Shown here: positions 35,206 through 47,300 of the stretch, one piece after another
How positions within the stretch are numbered: position 1 is the first letter of the stretch
Layout: every line of letters begins with the position of its first letter
NCBI GenBank assembly: GCA_947311845.1
Contig: CAMZMU010000123.1
Span: forward strand, 12,473,652-12,537,651
Reading direction: 5' to 3'
From: Poa pratensis
Lineage: Eukaryota; Streptophyta; Magnoliopsida; Poales; Poaceae
Length of the DNA stretch: 64,000 bases
The notes under the pieces: model-generated
The model's database searches: none
What the model was told of the DNA's origin: nothing
Seen by the model: the letters and a program-made list of their open reading frames with translations, nothing else
Translations under genes and position numbers: made by a program

Positions 35206-36722
35206 TTGGAAATCTGACTTTTTGGTTGACTGAGGCAGTACATTTCAATAGTATCCGTGTTAGATGTTGTACTCTGTTTTATGCAAGGTAGTTTGGCAAA
35301 ACTAGTAATGTGTTATGTGGATTTTAATAGAGATATGTTTCCATGCATGGCATTCTTGAAAGAACACACAAATGTGAGTATGACCGTTAATGTCGCAGTC
35401 TATAAGAGTTGGGTACTTCCTAGGAAAACTCTTGAAGGGGTATTGGAGAACGACGCATAAGCTCCACCTGCACGGACGCCTTTTGGGAACCTAGTATCAT
35501 TGTCAAACTTGTCTGCACAAAACTTGCAATTCAAGATTTAGTCCATTATCAAGTTGTGAATTCGTGTAGCATGAAGTTCTAGGTGAAAGTTCAACTTAAC
35601 AGACTCTAGTTAAGTATTAGTATATAAAAAATATTTTAGAATAAATATAATATAATGTGACTTTGAAGTCGGGTTTGTTGGAACTTTTTTAGGCATTAGG
35701 CCCATGAACAAAATAAAACCTGAAAATCTCAAAGTCCTGTTCATGCATGGTAAGATGTGGGATTAAGTTTATTCTCATTACTAATGGAGAGTGAGTTGGA
35801 ACTTTTTATAAGTTTGGTTTTCCTACCATCCACTACAAGCTTGAGAAGAGGAGTCGTTCACGAGAGCACCTCCCGCGACACCACCTTGCAACGACAACTA
35901 CTCGTGAAAAAATAGTTAAAATTTTATTATGAATCTTACTAGGCGCGTTAATTGTAAAAATATATACCAATTTACTCGGTTCGTGGGGCTGTTACTGATT
36001 TGCGCCAGGTATTAATCCCACATCTTCCCAAGTCCCAACAAGATGAATAAGGAGGTGCACATCATATCCATTTCCACTAATGCACAACACATAGAAACTT
36101 GAAAGCTTTGCGCTGCCTCTAGGTGTTCTCCATCTCACATCTCGACGTGCATCAATCGGGAGAGCAGGTTTGGACTGCGTCTCTCTCTCGTTGCTTTATA
36201 AGAGAGGTGATAAGGTTTTCGAGGAACACACTTGCCTGACTGCTCGTCACTACATCGACTACTTCACCGGCGTTGATGCGAACGACGCCATGACTGCTCC
36301 GACCGATCCAACTCCTCCTTTGTTACAGACGTTGGTGATGAAACCGCCACAACTTTGTTTTGTATGTTCTCTTATCCCTAGTGATAGGGATTATTCTTAA
36401 GCTCCTACTACATACAGTTGGGATGGATATGTCATGTTTATCTTACCTGCATGGTTGCACATCTAGTTTGCTTAGTACTTTAATCCATTTAATCTGCTTA
36501 GATTATTTGTAATGTTGTACCTAGTTTATTCCTTGATTAAACCTAATGAACGATTGCTCAGATATTCAACAAGTCAATTTATCCATATGATTTTTCCTGT
36601 TTATATATATGTATCTCACTCAAACTTCACTAAGTATCAGCGTATCACCAGCAAGGCTTAATCTAATGCAAAACACATCAATGATCAACGGCATTAAATA
36701 TTGGTAAGCCGCAAAAGTAGTA
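35206..36722. other. Intergenic region
   Basis: No gene. AAGATGTGGGATTAA near 35754 is the inverse of TTAATCCCACATCTT near 36012. This may be part of an old LTR or foldback, but its ends could not be fixed. Confidence 0.35.
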
Positions 36723-37655
36723 CTCCCTCAATTCCAGTTTATAGGATGCATTTGGCAAATCCGTGGGACCTAGGTGAATGGGGATTGGACATGCAAAATT
36801 CATCTCTCCAATATTTCACCCAATTAGCACCCTTATATTTAATGCCAACATTAATTAGGGAAAGTTTAAACCCAATCGGTTTTCTTACTGTTCTTGGGAA
36901 AGGCCAAAATACAACATTAACTACTCTTAATTAATGCTAATTGTTGCTTATTCTTGGAAAAACCTGATTTTGGAGTTGCATCCTATAAACCGGGATAGAG
37001 GGAGTAACTCAAGTAATTTTGTCAGAACTTCCGTTTTTTTTTTTTTTTTTTTTTGAAACGAGAGGCAAAAGCTTTGCCCCTTATATTAATTAAGCAGAAG
37101 GTCCTTCCGTTTTGAACTGACGAATAGAATCTGTATGTCTGTCTTTGCACTTCAAGTGAATCAAGGTCCTTTTTTCTGACTATTTCTTCCACTAAATGAA
37201 GCACGAAGGTACCTGGTCGATTATTTTTTCCTGAAGCTAGGCACAACTGAAAATGACCAAGAAAACCGTTTCCATGTTCCCAGAGCAATAAACCCACTAA
37301 TTTGTCATCATTAGCCATTAAGCCAGTAGGAGTACCATTTTTCTTTCATCGACATGCCGGCAAAGGAATGGACCAGGTGGTGCGCCATGCTGGGCAAAGA
37401 AGCCGTGGGCCACTTCTAGCTTGGCATGGCCCAAGGGAACGCTAATGAGTACGTCAAGATTATTGGTTGGGCCATTGTATCTTAAAGCTGTTAATGAAAA
37501 GCCCAGACTGGCCATGCGCCAACCAACGGCCGCGCGCGTTCGATCGCATCATTGTCGCGCTCATCGGCTGTCTGGGTTGACAAAACGTCGATATACCTCA
37601 GGATTTGGAAAACGACAGCATACTGTGGTGGCCGACCACTGGAGTGTATGAGAGA
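36640..37655 (+). repeat. Diverged duplicated segment, copy B
   Basis: This is the partner of 31230-32120. It is interrupted by the Stowaway MITE at 36723-37004, which copy A lacks, so the MITE arrived after the duplication. Confidence 0.55.
36723..37004. mobile_element. Stowaway MITE
   Basis: It starts CTCCCTCAATTCCAGTTTAT and ends ATAAACCGGGATAGAGGGAG, flanked by TA (36721-36722 and 37005-37006). Confidence 0.8.
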
Positions 37656-37764
37656 TTGAGATGGGTAGGCTTTTCGCTGATGCTAGTCTACTCGCAACTT
37701 CTGGAGTCTTTGCCCCAATATTCGAAGCAAAAGGCGGCAATATTCCATTATTCGTTGCATTTTA

Positions 37765-37887
37765 CTCGCTCCGTTCCAAATTAATTGACTTGTGTTTGTC
37801 CAAATATGGATGTATCTATACTTGTTTAGTGTGTAGATACATTTGTTACTAGACAAATGCATGTCAATTAATTTGGAACGGAGGGAG
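37765..37887. mobile_element. Stowaway MITE
   Basis: It starts CTCGCTCCGTTCCAAATTAA and ends TTAATTTGGAACGGAGGGAG, with TA on both sides. At 123 bases it is almost entirely foldback. Confidence 0.85.
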
Positions 37888-37986
37888 TAGTTCATTCTCC
37901 GTGATGTTCTTATGTCTTCACCGTACACTTTGTGCTCTACTATCTTACAACCATACTTGTTCCTTTTGTGGAGAGGTACGTACCAT

Positions 37987-38066
37987 TCTAAGAGGGAACT
38001 CCTTTTCCAATTTAAAGATATGGAACTCTAAGAGGGAACTCCTTTTCCAATTTAAAGATATGGAAC
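37987..38066 (+). repeat. Perfect 40-bp tandem duplication
   Basis: Two identical 40-base units starting TCTAAGAGGGAACTCC lie at 37987-38026 and 38027-38066. The identity suggests a recent event or an assembly artefact. Confidence 0.9.
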
Positions 38067-39105
38067 TCCTTTTCCGTAATATCCATCATCATCCATGCAT
38101 GCATCTATATACACGAGTAACACGACCGCCCGGCTACACAAGATGTCTAGGAGAGTTAAAGGATGCACGAATAATTTAGACAAAAGAAAGATGCACGGAT
38201 AATTTGTACACAGGGTTTAAGCTAATATATCGAGGGGCGCACATACGAGTTGCAACCCAATAAATGTAGTTTGGATCTCAAATAGGGCCGCGGAAGCCGA
38301 AGATTCGAAATTACAAGGATCTTCTACACATCATTTTAAAAATCAAACCTATGACATCTGAAAGATTCATGGTTTTCTAAATGCAAAAAAGCTTGTTGTA
38401 GGTCGAGCCATAGGTCCCTCTCTTGTCCATGCGCTCTGGCCTCCAGTGTCTACACGTGTTGGATTTGGTGGTGATTATTGTTGAAAATATCTTTGTACTT
38501 TGTTGCTCAGGGAAACTCCAATGTAAGAATTGTTATTTTTTGTTGGATTCGTTGGTGATTGTTGTTAAAACCTTTTTGCAATTTGTTGCAGAGTGATTTT
38601 GCTTTGACTCTCTCAACCATGCAAAAAAAAATTGTGCTATTTTGTTTCAATGCTACAAGATTTTTTCTCAACTGATCGGGCTGTTTGTGTGGTCTAAGAC
38701 GCTAGATTTGCCATGTTATACAGACTTATAAATTCACTTGCACCTCTCATAGAATCGATGCAGTACCGATTGAGTATAATATGTATCGTTTGTATTGCTA
38801 GAATATAAAAGACACCCATCTTACCACCAACAAACCTATAAACATCAATTAATGCCAATGATCCGTGGACAACCTTTGTATCTCTCATAAACTCTAGAAT
38901 TTTCTACTTTATTACACCTAAGATAGACAATTTACTTATTCTAGATACCTCTATCAAGATATTTGGCAGACCCCACATTTTAGAGATCTTTGCCAAGATA
39001 TTTAAGTACACAACCTGAGATTCACACTATGAAATCATCAAAGCGGCATAAACTAAGATTTTGAGAAATGCAAAATTGTTCCTTCAATATTTTCCACAAA
39101 TCAAG
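38067..39105. other. Intergenic AT-rich region
   Basis: I see no gene, RNA or repeat with clear ends. Confidence 0.4.
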
Positions 39106-39260
39106 CGCTAGCTTAGTGGTAGACTGATAGGGGTGTGTTGTCTAGTGCTCCGGGCCAGCAGGTTCGACCCCTCTTGGGAGCCGATATTTCAACTACTTTT
39201 CTCATATCTTCTATAACAACATGCCGAGGGGTCCGTCCCCCTGTGGTCTCGTTCTTAAAT
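39106..39260 (+). mobile_element. Possible SINE with a tRNA-like head
   Basis: GCGCTAGCTTAGTGGTAGAC (A-box like) and GCAGGTTCGACCCC (B box) are about 50 bases apart, followed by a GGTCTCGTTC-containing body. It is not a functional tRNA: no acceptor stem pairs with it. Its end and target duplication are unclear. Confidence 0.4.
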
Positions 39261-41092
39261 ACACTATTATCATATCCAGGAAGATTCAGTTCAAAGGAGG
39301 CTTTCTTACAGGCAATGTTTTGGAAAGAAACATCTCTCTGATTTTATTCCAAGATGCGAATAAAAGTTAGTGAGAGTATTTTTGCAAGGATGGAGGCTAA
39401 AATTGTATTAAAAAAGAACATTTAGCTTAATGTTTTGTGGTTCTATTTTCTAAGAGAAGAACTTAAAGTATATTGACAGAATAAGTTATAAAGAAGTAAA
39501 AAATGTTGTTAATTTTGTTAAGTGTAATAGAAAATTATAGTTCTTAAACTCTTACGTTGATAGGATGTAAACTTGGTTAGTGTAATCATTTTTTTTACAA
39601 TTTAATATCGTTAGAGTGATTTATAAAAAGGTCAAAAGCTTTATTAAACATTTTTAATTATCTTTGCATATTGCAACACATTGAACTGTGTACCAACCAC
39701 CGCGCTCCTTCTCCTTCAGTATCCTCCGCCTTATCTTACAAATCCAACCTCTTGTGAAAGTATGTGACGATGCCACACCACCAGCACGTCGCGCTAACCG
39801 GGGCATGATTTTAGTAAGGATATCTTGTTTACATGTTAGTTGAATTGGTTATGTGGGTGATATCCTTACTAAAATCATGAGACTATATTTTTCCGGATAC
39901 CCTTAAATTGATGTCCGTTTGGGTGGTGTCAGGACAATTGGGTGTGGGTGCCCCCAAACGGGCGGACAAGTGTCTGTTTTGCCTATTTTCACCATCTACT
40001 TATTTTCATTTTGTATTGTATTACAGTATTTTGTTGACACATGTAAATCCACACAATAATAATTCAAATTTCCAAAAGATACAACTTAAGTTTGAATTTG
40101 GATAAAATCCTACAATTCATAATTGTAAAGCAAACTACAACATTTTTAGCTCCTTCTATTGGAGGTGTTGTTTTGAACCACAGGAGAAGATGCTCCCATT
40201 ATAGAAAATGCATTTTTAAATCATTTTAAAAAACTAAAAAAGGAAATCAAACATTTTCTGTTTGTTCAAAAAAAAGCCCTGAGAAAACCATTTTTGCGGC
40301 ATGTGTAAAAAAGAAAATATACGTTGTCCCAAAATAAATTTTCACGAGACATAAAATGTCTCTTTTCCCCAATTCCTTGCGTGCAAACATAGAATGTTCG
40401 GATGTACATCCTAATTGTGTTACAATATGTTTTTACTATACTTTACACAAGACATAAAAAAATATATTTTTTCACAAAAGTTTGTGTGTGAAAATAAAAT
40501 GTCCGGACCGTACATCCCAGACGTTATTTCATAATTTTTGACATTTTAAAATGCATTTTTTGGCGATTAGATTATATGCTATATGAGCCAAAAGTGAATT
40601 TCCACGGTCTAGTCACACTAGCTGGTCCTATGACCCAAAACGCCGTCAACATTCACACAAGGCTAGGGTGTGGTGTAAGAGGTCTCCTCCTTTACGAAGA
40701 CAATCATGACTGCTGGTTGCCGTGGGTCTTAGGCATTGATCCTTGCCCCTCACTGCAGGGGCTAAGAAAAGAGACAGGTCTGAAGTAACCTTTTTCCTAG
40801 TGCGACCAGTGGTGGCATCTGGCATGCTCCATTTACAGGACATTACAGGTAGACTTTTGAAATACAAGTTCCGTACTTCTTACTCTGAGTTGGTTTGATG
40901 GGAGAAGTGACAAGCCCAGATACTTTTCTCAGTTTAAATTTATCTTGAAATGCCATAAACAGGAACGCACAAATGGGGATCAGCCCACCGAGTCTCCCAG
41001 TTGATCGGCACTGAAGATTTAGGTGACAGAAATAGGCAATCAAGCAATAAAAAGAACATTTCCTTTAAGCAAAAGCAATTTAGTCCCAGCTA
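39261..41092. other. Intergenic AT-rich region
   Basis: It contains the 21-bp inverted repeat at 39804-39879. No gene is supported. The last few hundred bases may be the 3' flank of the minus-strand TBC gene. Confidence 0.4.
39804..39879. repeat. Perfect 21-bp inverted repeat
   Basis: CATGATTTTAGTAAGGATATC at 39804-39824 is the exact complement of 39859-39879, with a 34-base loop. The pairing stops at both outer ends. Confidence 0.85.
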
Positions 41093-41252
41093 CTCCCTCC
41101 GTTTTTTAATATAAGATGTTTTAGATTTTGTCCACATGCACATGCACACAAATGTATCTAGACATATTTTTGTGTGCATATTCACTCGTTTTAGTGTGCA
41201 TATAGACAACATGTGTACCACCTAAAACATCTTATATTAAAAAAGGAGGGAG
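41093..41252. mobile_element. Stowaway MITE
   Basis: It starts CTCCCTCCGTTTTTTAATAT and ends ATATTAAAAAAGGAGGGAG, with TA on both sides (41091-41092 and 41253-41254). It lies just downstream of the TBC gene stop and may be within its 3' untranslated region. Confidence 0.85.
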
Positions 41253-41343
41253 TACATGTTCATAAGAGTCAAGGTACATATATACAACAATAACATTTCA
41301 TATTACTTCCAAAGCTTCTGTAAGGTGACACTACGCTAGTGCC

Positions 41344-44300
41344 TCACAAGACATCATCTTCTTGCATGTACATACCCCCGTCGGTCTCGATGGGCATAGA
41401 AGGCGGTGTTCCAGGTGGAATGCAAGAGGCCCCCTCCTCGCCTGCAATAGTACACAATGCCTCGGCGTCCTGAATAGCCCGGTCAATATTGATCTGACCA
41501 CTCAGCTCATTGATGAACTTGAGAAGGGTGTCAAAGTCCATTTCTTCTCCAATTATCCGCAGGCGGTACCTCTTCAGGATACCGATGCACAAGTACAGGT
41601 GGAAGTGTTCCGACAAATAGTGAGTCCACAAAACTTCCCACAGGAGCATGATCTGATCAAAACTGAACTCCCTGCAATCCCATAAGAAATTGGGTGACTT
41701 CGAACTGAGTAGAATGTGGATGACTGCTAACTGCATTTTCTTCAATTAAATAAATGCATTGCTATAGAGCTCACTGAATAAATGTAACTTGTGCAAAACA
41801 CTTTTTTTTAAAGAACAGGAAACTGATAATAGAGAGTACAGTTCGTGTTTCCGATTCTAGTTCAATAACAACTTGTAGACTATGAAATAACTTCACTGCA
41901 GTAGAGAAAAATAAAAATTCATAGGCATGTTTGGATTGTTAGGTCAGAATTGACTTGTGTGCAAGGCAAGCCTCCCTGAAGGAGAACTGATTTTGTTCTC
42001 CATGTGCATCTCTTCCTTAACTCTGCTAAGCAATGTTACACAAAAGAACCAAATATACCCCGACTGTTAAGTCGATAAACCACGTCTGGACTCAGGTAGG
42101 GCCAACTCACCAGCAAAAACCTAGGATTTAAACAAGCTTAGTTTTGAAACTCTCAAATTAACCATCATCGTGATAACATGATTGATGGGATTCGTTTTTC
42201 CATGGCACAGCTGATTACTCTTTTTTGTTCTTTTATTAAATGACTGGTGGCATTGACCAATTGCTGGAATGAGAGCCGGTAGACGAACAAGAAGGTGCTA
42301 GCCTACTTACTGTACAAATCAATAAAGCTCTATTTTTTTTTAACTGAAAACTATAGGCAAGGCCCCAACAGGAAATTTCATAGACCATGAAAAGAGAAGG
42401 GGGGATGTACAAAGGGAGTAGTAGCCCAGAAACAACTAAAGAGTGTCTAGCAAGGTGATCAAGAATAAAACTCTACTAGATGTCATCTGCTGTTAGGTTT
42501 TAGGTTCCTAGGTTTAGCCCTGGTTAAATGTTGCTGCTTGGCTGCTTGATGTCTGCTTTGTCTAGAAAGGAAAATAAACTGATTGTCTGCTGCTGTTGTA
42601 GTTGCAAGCAGATCAAGGAAACAACACTGGGAAGCTTTCTGAATCCAAAACCTATCTCATCCAAATCCCATAGCATAGAGCTACAAGCTGCTTGTTGAAA
42701 TTCAAAACACATGGTAACTATGCAATAAATATAGCTAAAAGCCTAGCACATCAATTTTCCGGCGTACGGATGGCCCGCTCCTCTCCTCCACCGCTCCCGC
42801 TAGCCTAGCCTGACCTCCACCAGCCCCGCCGCCGCCGATTCCCCGACGGCAGCCCTCCCACCAAACTCTAGCCTAACCCCTACCTTCCCCGGCGACATGA
42901 CGCCCTCCTCCCCGGCCTCCGGCGACCGCGTCTCCTCCGGCGAGCGCTGGCCCGCGTCGGACGCCGAGAGCTCTTCTCGCTCCTACAGCGATGTCGCGCG
43001 CACACCACCTGCTCCTCGGGCTGCGCCCCCCGCGCCGGCGCCTCCGGGCCCCGCGGCGGCGGCCCCTCGAGGACCGGTGAAGTCCCGCATCGGCCCACGC
43101 TCGGAGGTTCACCGCGTCTCTGGCGGCGCCGTGGTCGACGCTGACGGCTTCCAGCAACCCCGCCGCAGAATCAGGCGCCGCCCCCGCCGCGCGACCGAGG
43201 CCAGCACATCCCAGCAGCGCCCGCGCAGTCCCTCCCCGGAGGCGATAGCCGGGCTCTGCTTTCGCTGCCTCGACCACCGGCACCGCGTCCGAGAGTGCAC
43301 CAACGACATCCGTTGTCGCCGTTGCCTGATCTCTGGCCACGACTCCCGCGGCTGCGAGGACTATCACCGCGCCGCCGGCCGCGACCCTCCGCCCCGCGCC
43401 ACCCCACCACCACCGCCCCCGCCCCCAACTCCGGTTGCGCCGGTACCCGCCGCTGCCCCAGCGCGCGTCATAATGGCCCGCACCGTCGAGATGGAAGAGG
43501 CGGAGGAGGTGCTCTCCCGCGCCATGGTGGCCATCATCACGGGCACGCGGCCGCGGGTCACCGCCGACGAGGTCGCCAACGTCCTGTACACGCGCTTCCA
43601 GTTCGAAGAAGGCGACTTCTCCATCCACGCGCACCAACCGGAAGATTTTCTCATCATCTTCGGCACGCAGACCGCCAAGGACCGCATGAACGGCGACCAC
43701 TTCGTCCGCTGCCCAAGCTTCACCTTGTCAATCCGACCCTGGTGCAAGCTCGCACACGCCGGCTCCGGTGGGTTCGAACACCGCGTCGAGCTCGAGCTCC
43801 GCGGCATCCCGCCCACGCCTGGCACGTCGCAACGGCGGAGCACATCTTGGGGTCCAGCGTGTGGATTGAACGCCTTCACCCGAGGACGCGCTCTCGCGAG
43901 GACATGGCCACGTTCCGCCTCGCCGGGCGCACACATGACCCTGCGGCCATCCGTCACGCTGCCGAGCTGGAGATCGTCGAGCTAATCCCTGCCCGCTCTG
44001 GATCCGTCGCCCCGACTGTGCGTACACTCACGTACCCCATCTCCATCACCTTGGCGCGCACAGAGCTTGACCGCGCCCGAGCTCGCGATACCCAGGCCGG
44101 TCCTGGCAATGACGGAGACGCCGGGGCAGAGGACCAACATGGCCGCGACGCCGGGGCTGACCCCAAGAGAGGACGTCGCCGCGGACGCAAGCGACGCCGC
44201 ACTGACCAACCCGCTGGACGGGCGGGCGGCAGGGAGGTAGACACCATCGCCGCACATGTCGGCCACCGCGGTGGCCGCGCCGACGGCCTGGCTGTGGATC

Positions 44301-47300
44301 CCACGGGCTGGCACGATCCAAGACGCGCGCGCCGCGCGGACGGCGTCGCCATCGGACCCCGCTGGGTTCCCATCGGCGCACCGCCGCCGCCGTACGCCAC
44401 CACCACCAGGACGGTGGACCCCTGGCCGCTGCTCACTGGGCCCCGCCACCCTCGTCGCCTTCCCAAAAGGGGAAAAAGAAAGGGGAAAAAGAAAGGAAAG
44501 GAGCAAAGCGTGACCCCGCCCTCTGCTGCACAAGCCGCAACCACGGACAGCCCCGTTCCTGTCGCCGGTACGGACGTAGCCGCTGTCGCGCGCCCATTGG
44601 CTGAACAGCTGGAGGCATCCGTGCCTTCGCCTGCTGCAGATTCAAACTTCGTGGCAGCTAGCGAGCCCGACGCAACTCCTGTTCACGCAGAGTCCCCACA
44701 GCGCAGCTGTCGGGACACGGACTCGGCCTCTGTCGTCCCCGATTCACAGCCTGAGGAACCAACCCCATCGACTAAAGCTGATTCACCGTCGGGGCAAAGG
44801 ACTGCTACACCTGCACCGATCTCTGCTGCATTCTTGGAGGCTTCTGCGGACCAACGGGAGGATCCCAACACTCCGGTGAGTAAGGCTGGCACACCACATG
44901 CCTCTTTGCCCACCGGCAGTTCCCCGGACACGCCTTTGGTCAACAACGACGACGACCGAGCCCACAGTTCTCCCGTCCAGAGCTCGGACCCCACCGGCGC
45001 AGAGGACCCCATCGAGCCAAGCTCTGGGCCGAACGCGCAAGCTGCCACACCTTTGGGCACGGCCCAATCCACCACGCCAGCGCGGGCCACGCCAGGCAGG
45101 TTTGCTTCGCCGCCGGTGACGATGAGGCGCTCGCGTCCGCGACCGCGCCACCACGTTCCATTGACGCTCGGTGACTTCCTCGCCGCGGCAACCAAGGACG
45201 TGAGAGCCGCTCTGCCTACCCCTGGCAAGCGCGGGCGTTACCAAGCTCTCGACTTCTCCGCGCCAAGGCGAGGCCGGTCGGCATCCTGCGCTCCCAAGAC
45301 GGCGCGCCCACCGCGGCCCGGCGCGCACAAGTTCAGCTGCTACGCACACTTGGGATCGTGGGCGTGGACCAGGCGATCACGGCTGCTGACATGAAGATAT
45401 ACGACAACATCTTTGCCGTGCCGATCACGCCTTCCGTCCTCGCTGGCATGGCCGCCTTGGTTGGCCGAGCTCCGCCCCAGGACATCGACGCATCGTCGGT
45501 GGCCACTGATGGACCCATTGGGGTCTAGTTCTGCAGCACCGCTGCCTGTCGAATCCTTGTCTAATGGATCACAACCTTAGCATAGCGATTTGGAACGTGC
45601 GCGGCACTAATGCCCGCGCGAGAAGGTCGAGCATTCGCTCCCTGATAGAAACCACGAGCGCCTCAATCATTGGGTTCCAGGAAACTAAGATGGAGACAAT
45701 TCACACGTATGTCGTCCTCGAGATGTTAGGATCCGAGTTTGACGAGTACATCTATTTGCCTGCGCAAGGCACCCGCGGCGGTATCTTGCTAGCGTGGAAA
45801 AGCAGGGTTGTGTCGATCACCGACCCCTTGTTTACCACAAACGCGATCACGGCCAAGGTAACGACCAGCTCGGACGCCCCTTGGTGGCTCACGGTTGTGT
45901 ACGGGCCGCAGGAGGAGACTTGCAAGATCGCCTTCTTGCAGGAGATCCGTGATATTAGAGCGGATTGCGACGGGCCCTGGCTGTTATGCGGAGACTTCAA
46001 TCTCATCTATCGAGAGGAAGATAAAAATAACGGCAACCTCAACAGGCGCATGATGGGCCGATTCCGCAGGGTGATCAACGACCTGGCCCTCAAAGAAATC
46101 TATCTGAACGGACGCCGCTACACTTGGTCGAACGAGCAGAATCCGCCGACCCTGGTGCACCTCGACAGATTTCTCTGCACCTCGGATTGGGAAGACATGT
46201 ACACTGGCTGTCACCTACGCTGCCTCGCCTCGGTGGTCTCTGATCACAGCCCGCTGCTGCTGGATACTGCGCCCATCCCCAACCCGCACCGCCGCTTCCA
46301 CTTCGAGGATTATTGGCTACGGCTGGACGGATTCCAGGACGTCGTCACCGAGGCTTGGGCTTCCGTTGACGACACGGACCCCTTCCGCCGCCTTGTCCTC
46401 CGGCTCCAGGCCACAGCTCGCAGGCTCACTAGCTGGAGCGCGAAGTACACGGGGAACATCAGGGACCGGATGGCCATATCCCGCGAGTTGATCTCGAAGT
46501 TTGACAAAGCCCAAGAGGACAGGCAACTGACGGCGGACGAGAGCTCCTTCCGCAAGCAACTCAAGGTCACCTACCTTGGTCTTGCCTCTCTCGACCGCAC
46601 GATCGCCCGCCAACGATCCCGCATCGCCTTCCTCAAGGACGGCGACGCCAACACTTCGTTCTTTCACCGCCAGTGCACCTTTCGCCGGCAAAAGAACAGG
46701 ATCTACAGTCTCCTTCATGACGGGCAAACACTGACAGAGCCAGAAGACATGGCAATGGCGGCACACAGCCACTTCGAGGAGCTGCTAGGCTCGGCTCCAG
46801 ATCGAGAATGCTCTCTGGACTTCGAGCAATTCATCGCCCCGAGCGACGACCTGCAGGATCTCGACGGCCCTTTCAGTGTAGATGAGATTTGGGCCGCTAT
46901 CAAGCGCTTGCCGGGCCGCAAGGCGCCTGGCCCAGATGGGTTCACGGCCGAATTTCTGCAGGCCTGCTGGACAACCGTGAAACAGGACATCGTCGCCGTC
47001 TTCCAGCAGCTGTATGATCTGCGAGGCAGGGGATTTGCTAGACTGAATCAAGCGCTGCTCACATTGCTCCCCAAGCGCGCAGACGCTGCCGCGCTAGGTG
47101 ATTACCGGCCTATCAGTCTGATACACCTCATTGCGAAGCTATTCGCAAAGGTTCTGTCGCTCAGATTGGCACCGAAGCTGCCCGGGATCGTGAGCCCAAG
47201 TCAAAACGCGTTCATCACCGGTAGGAGCCTCCACGACAACTACATCCTCGTGCGACAATCTGCACGTATGCTACATCAGCTGGGCGCGCCCAGGGTGCTA

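Noticed and set aside
35676..36040. Possible solo LTR (TGTTGG...CCAACA)
   Set aside because: Flanking 5-mers (GGGTT and AGATG) do not match, there is no primer site or polypurine tract, and the terminal similarity is only six bases.
36170..36400. 76-codon open frame after the possible LTR
   Set aside because: No recognisable gag or other domain; too short to support as a gene.
42873..45349. Long open frames on the minus strand opposite LINE ORF1
   Set aside because: They are shadows of a very GC-rich coding strand. They show no domains, while the plus strand has zinc knuckles and the correct LINE order.
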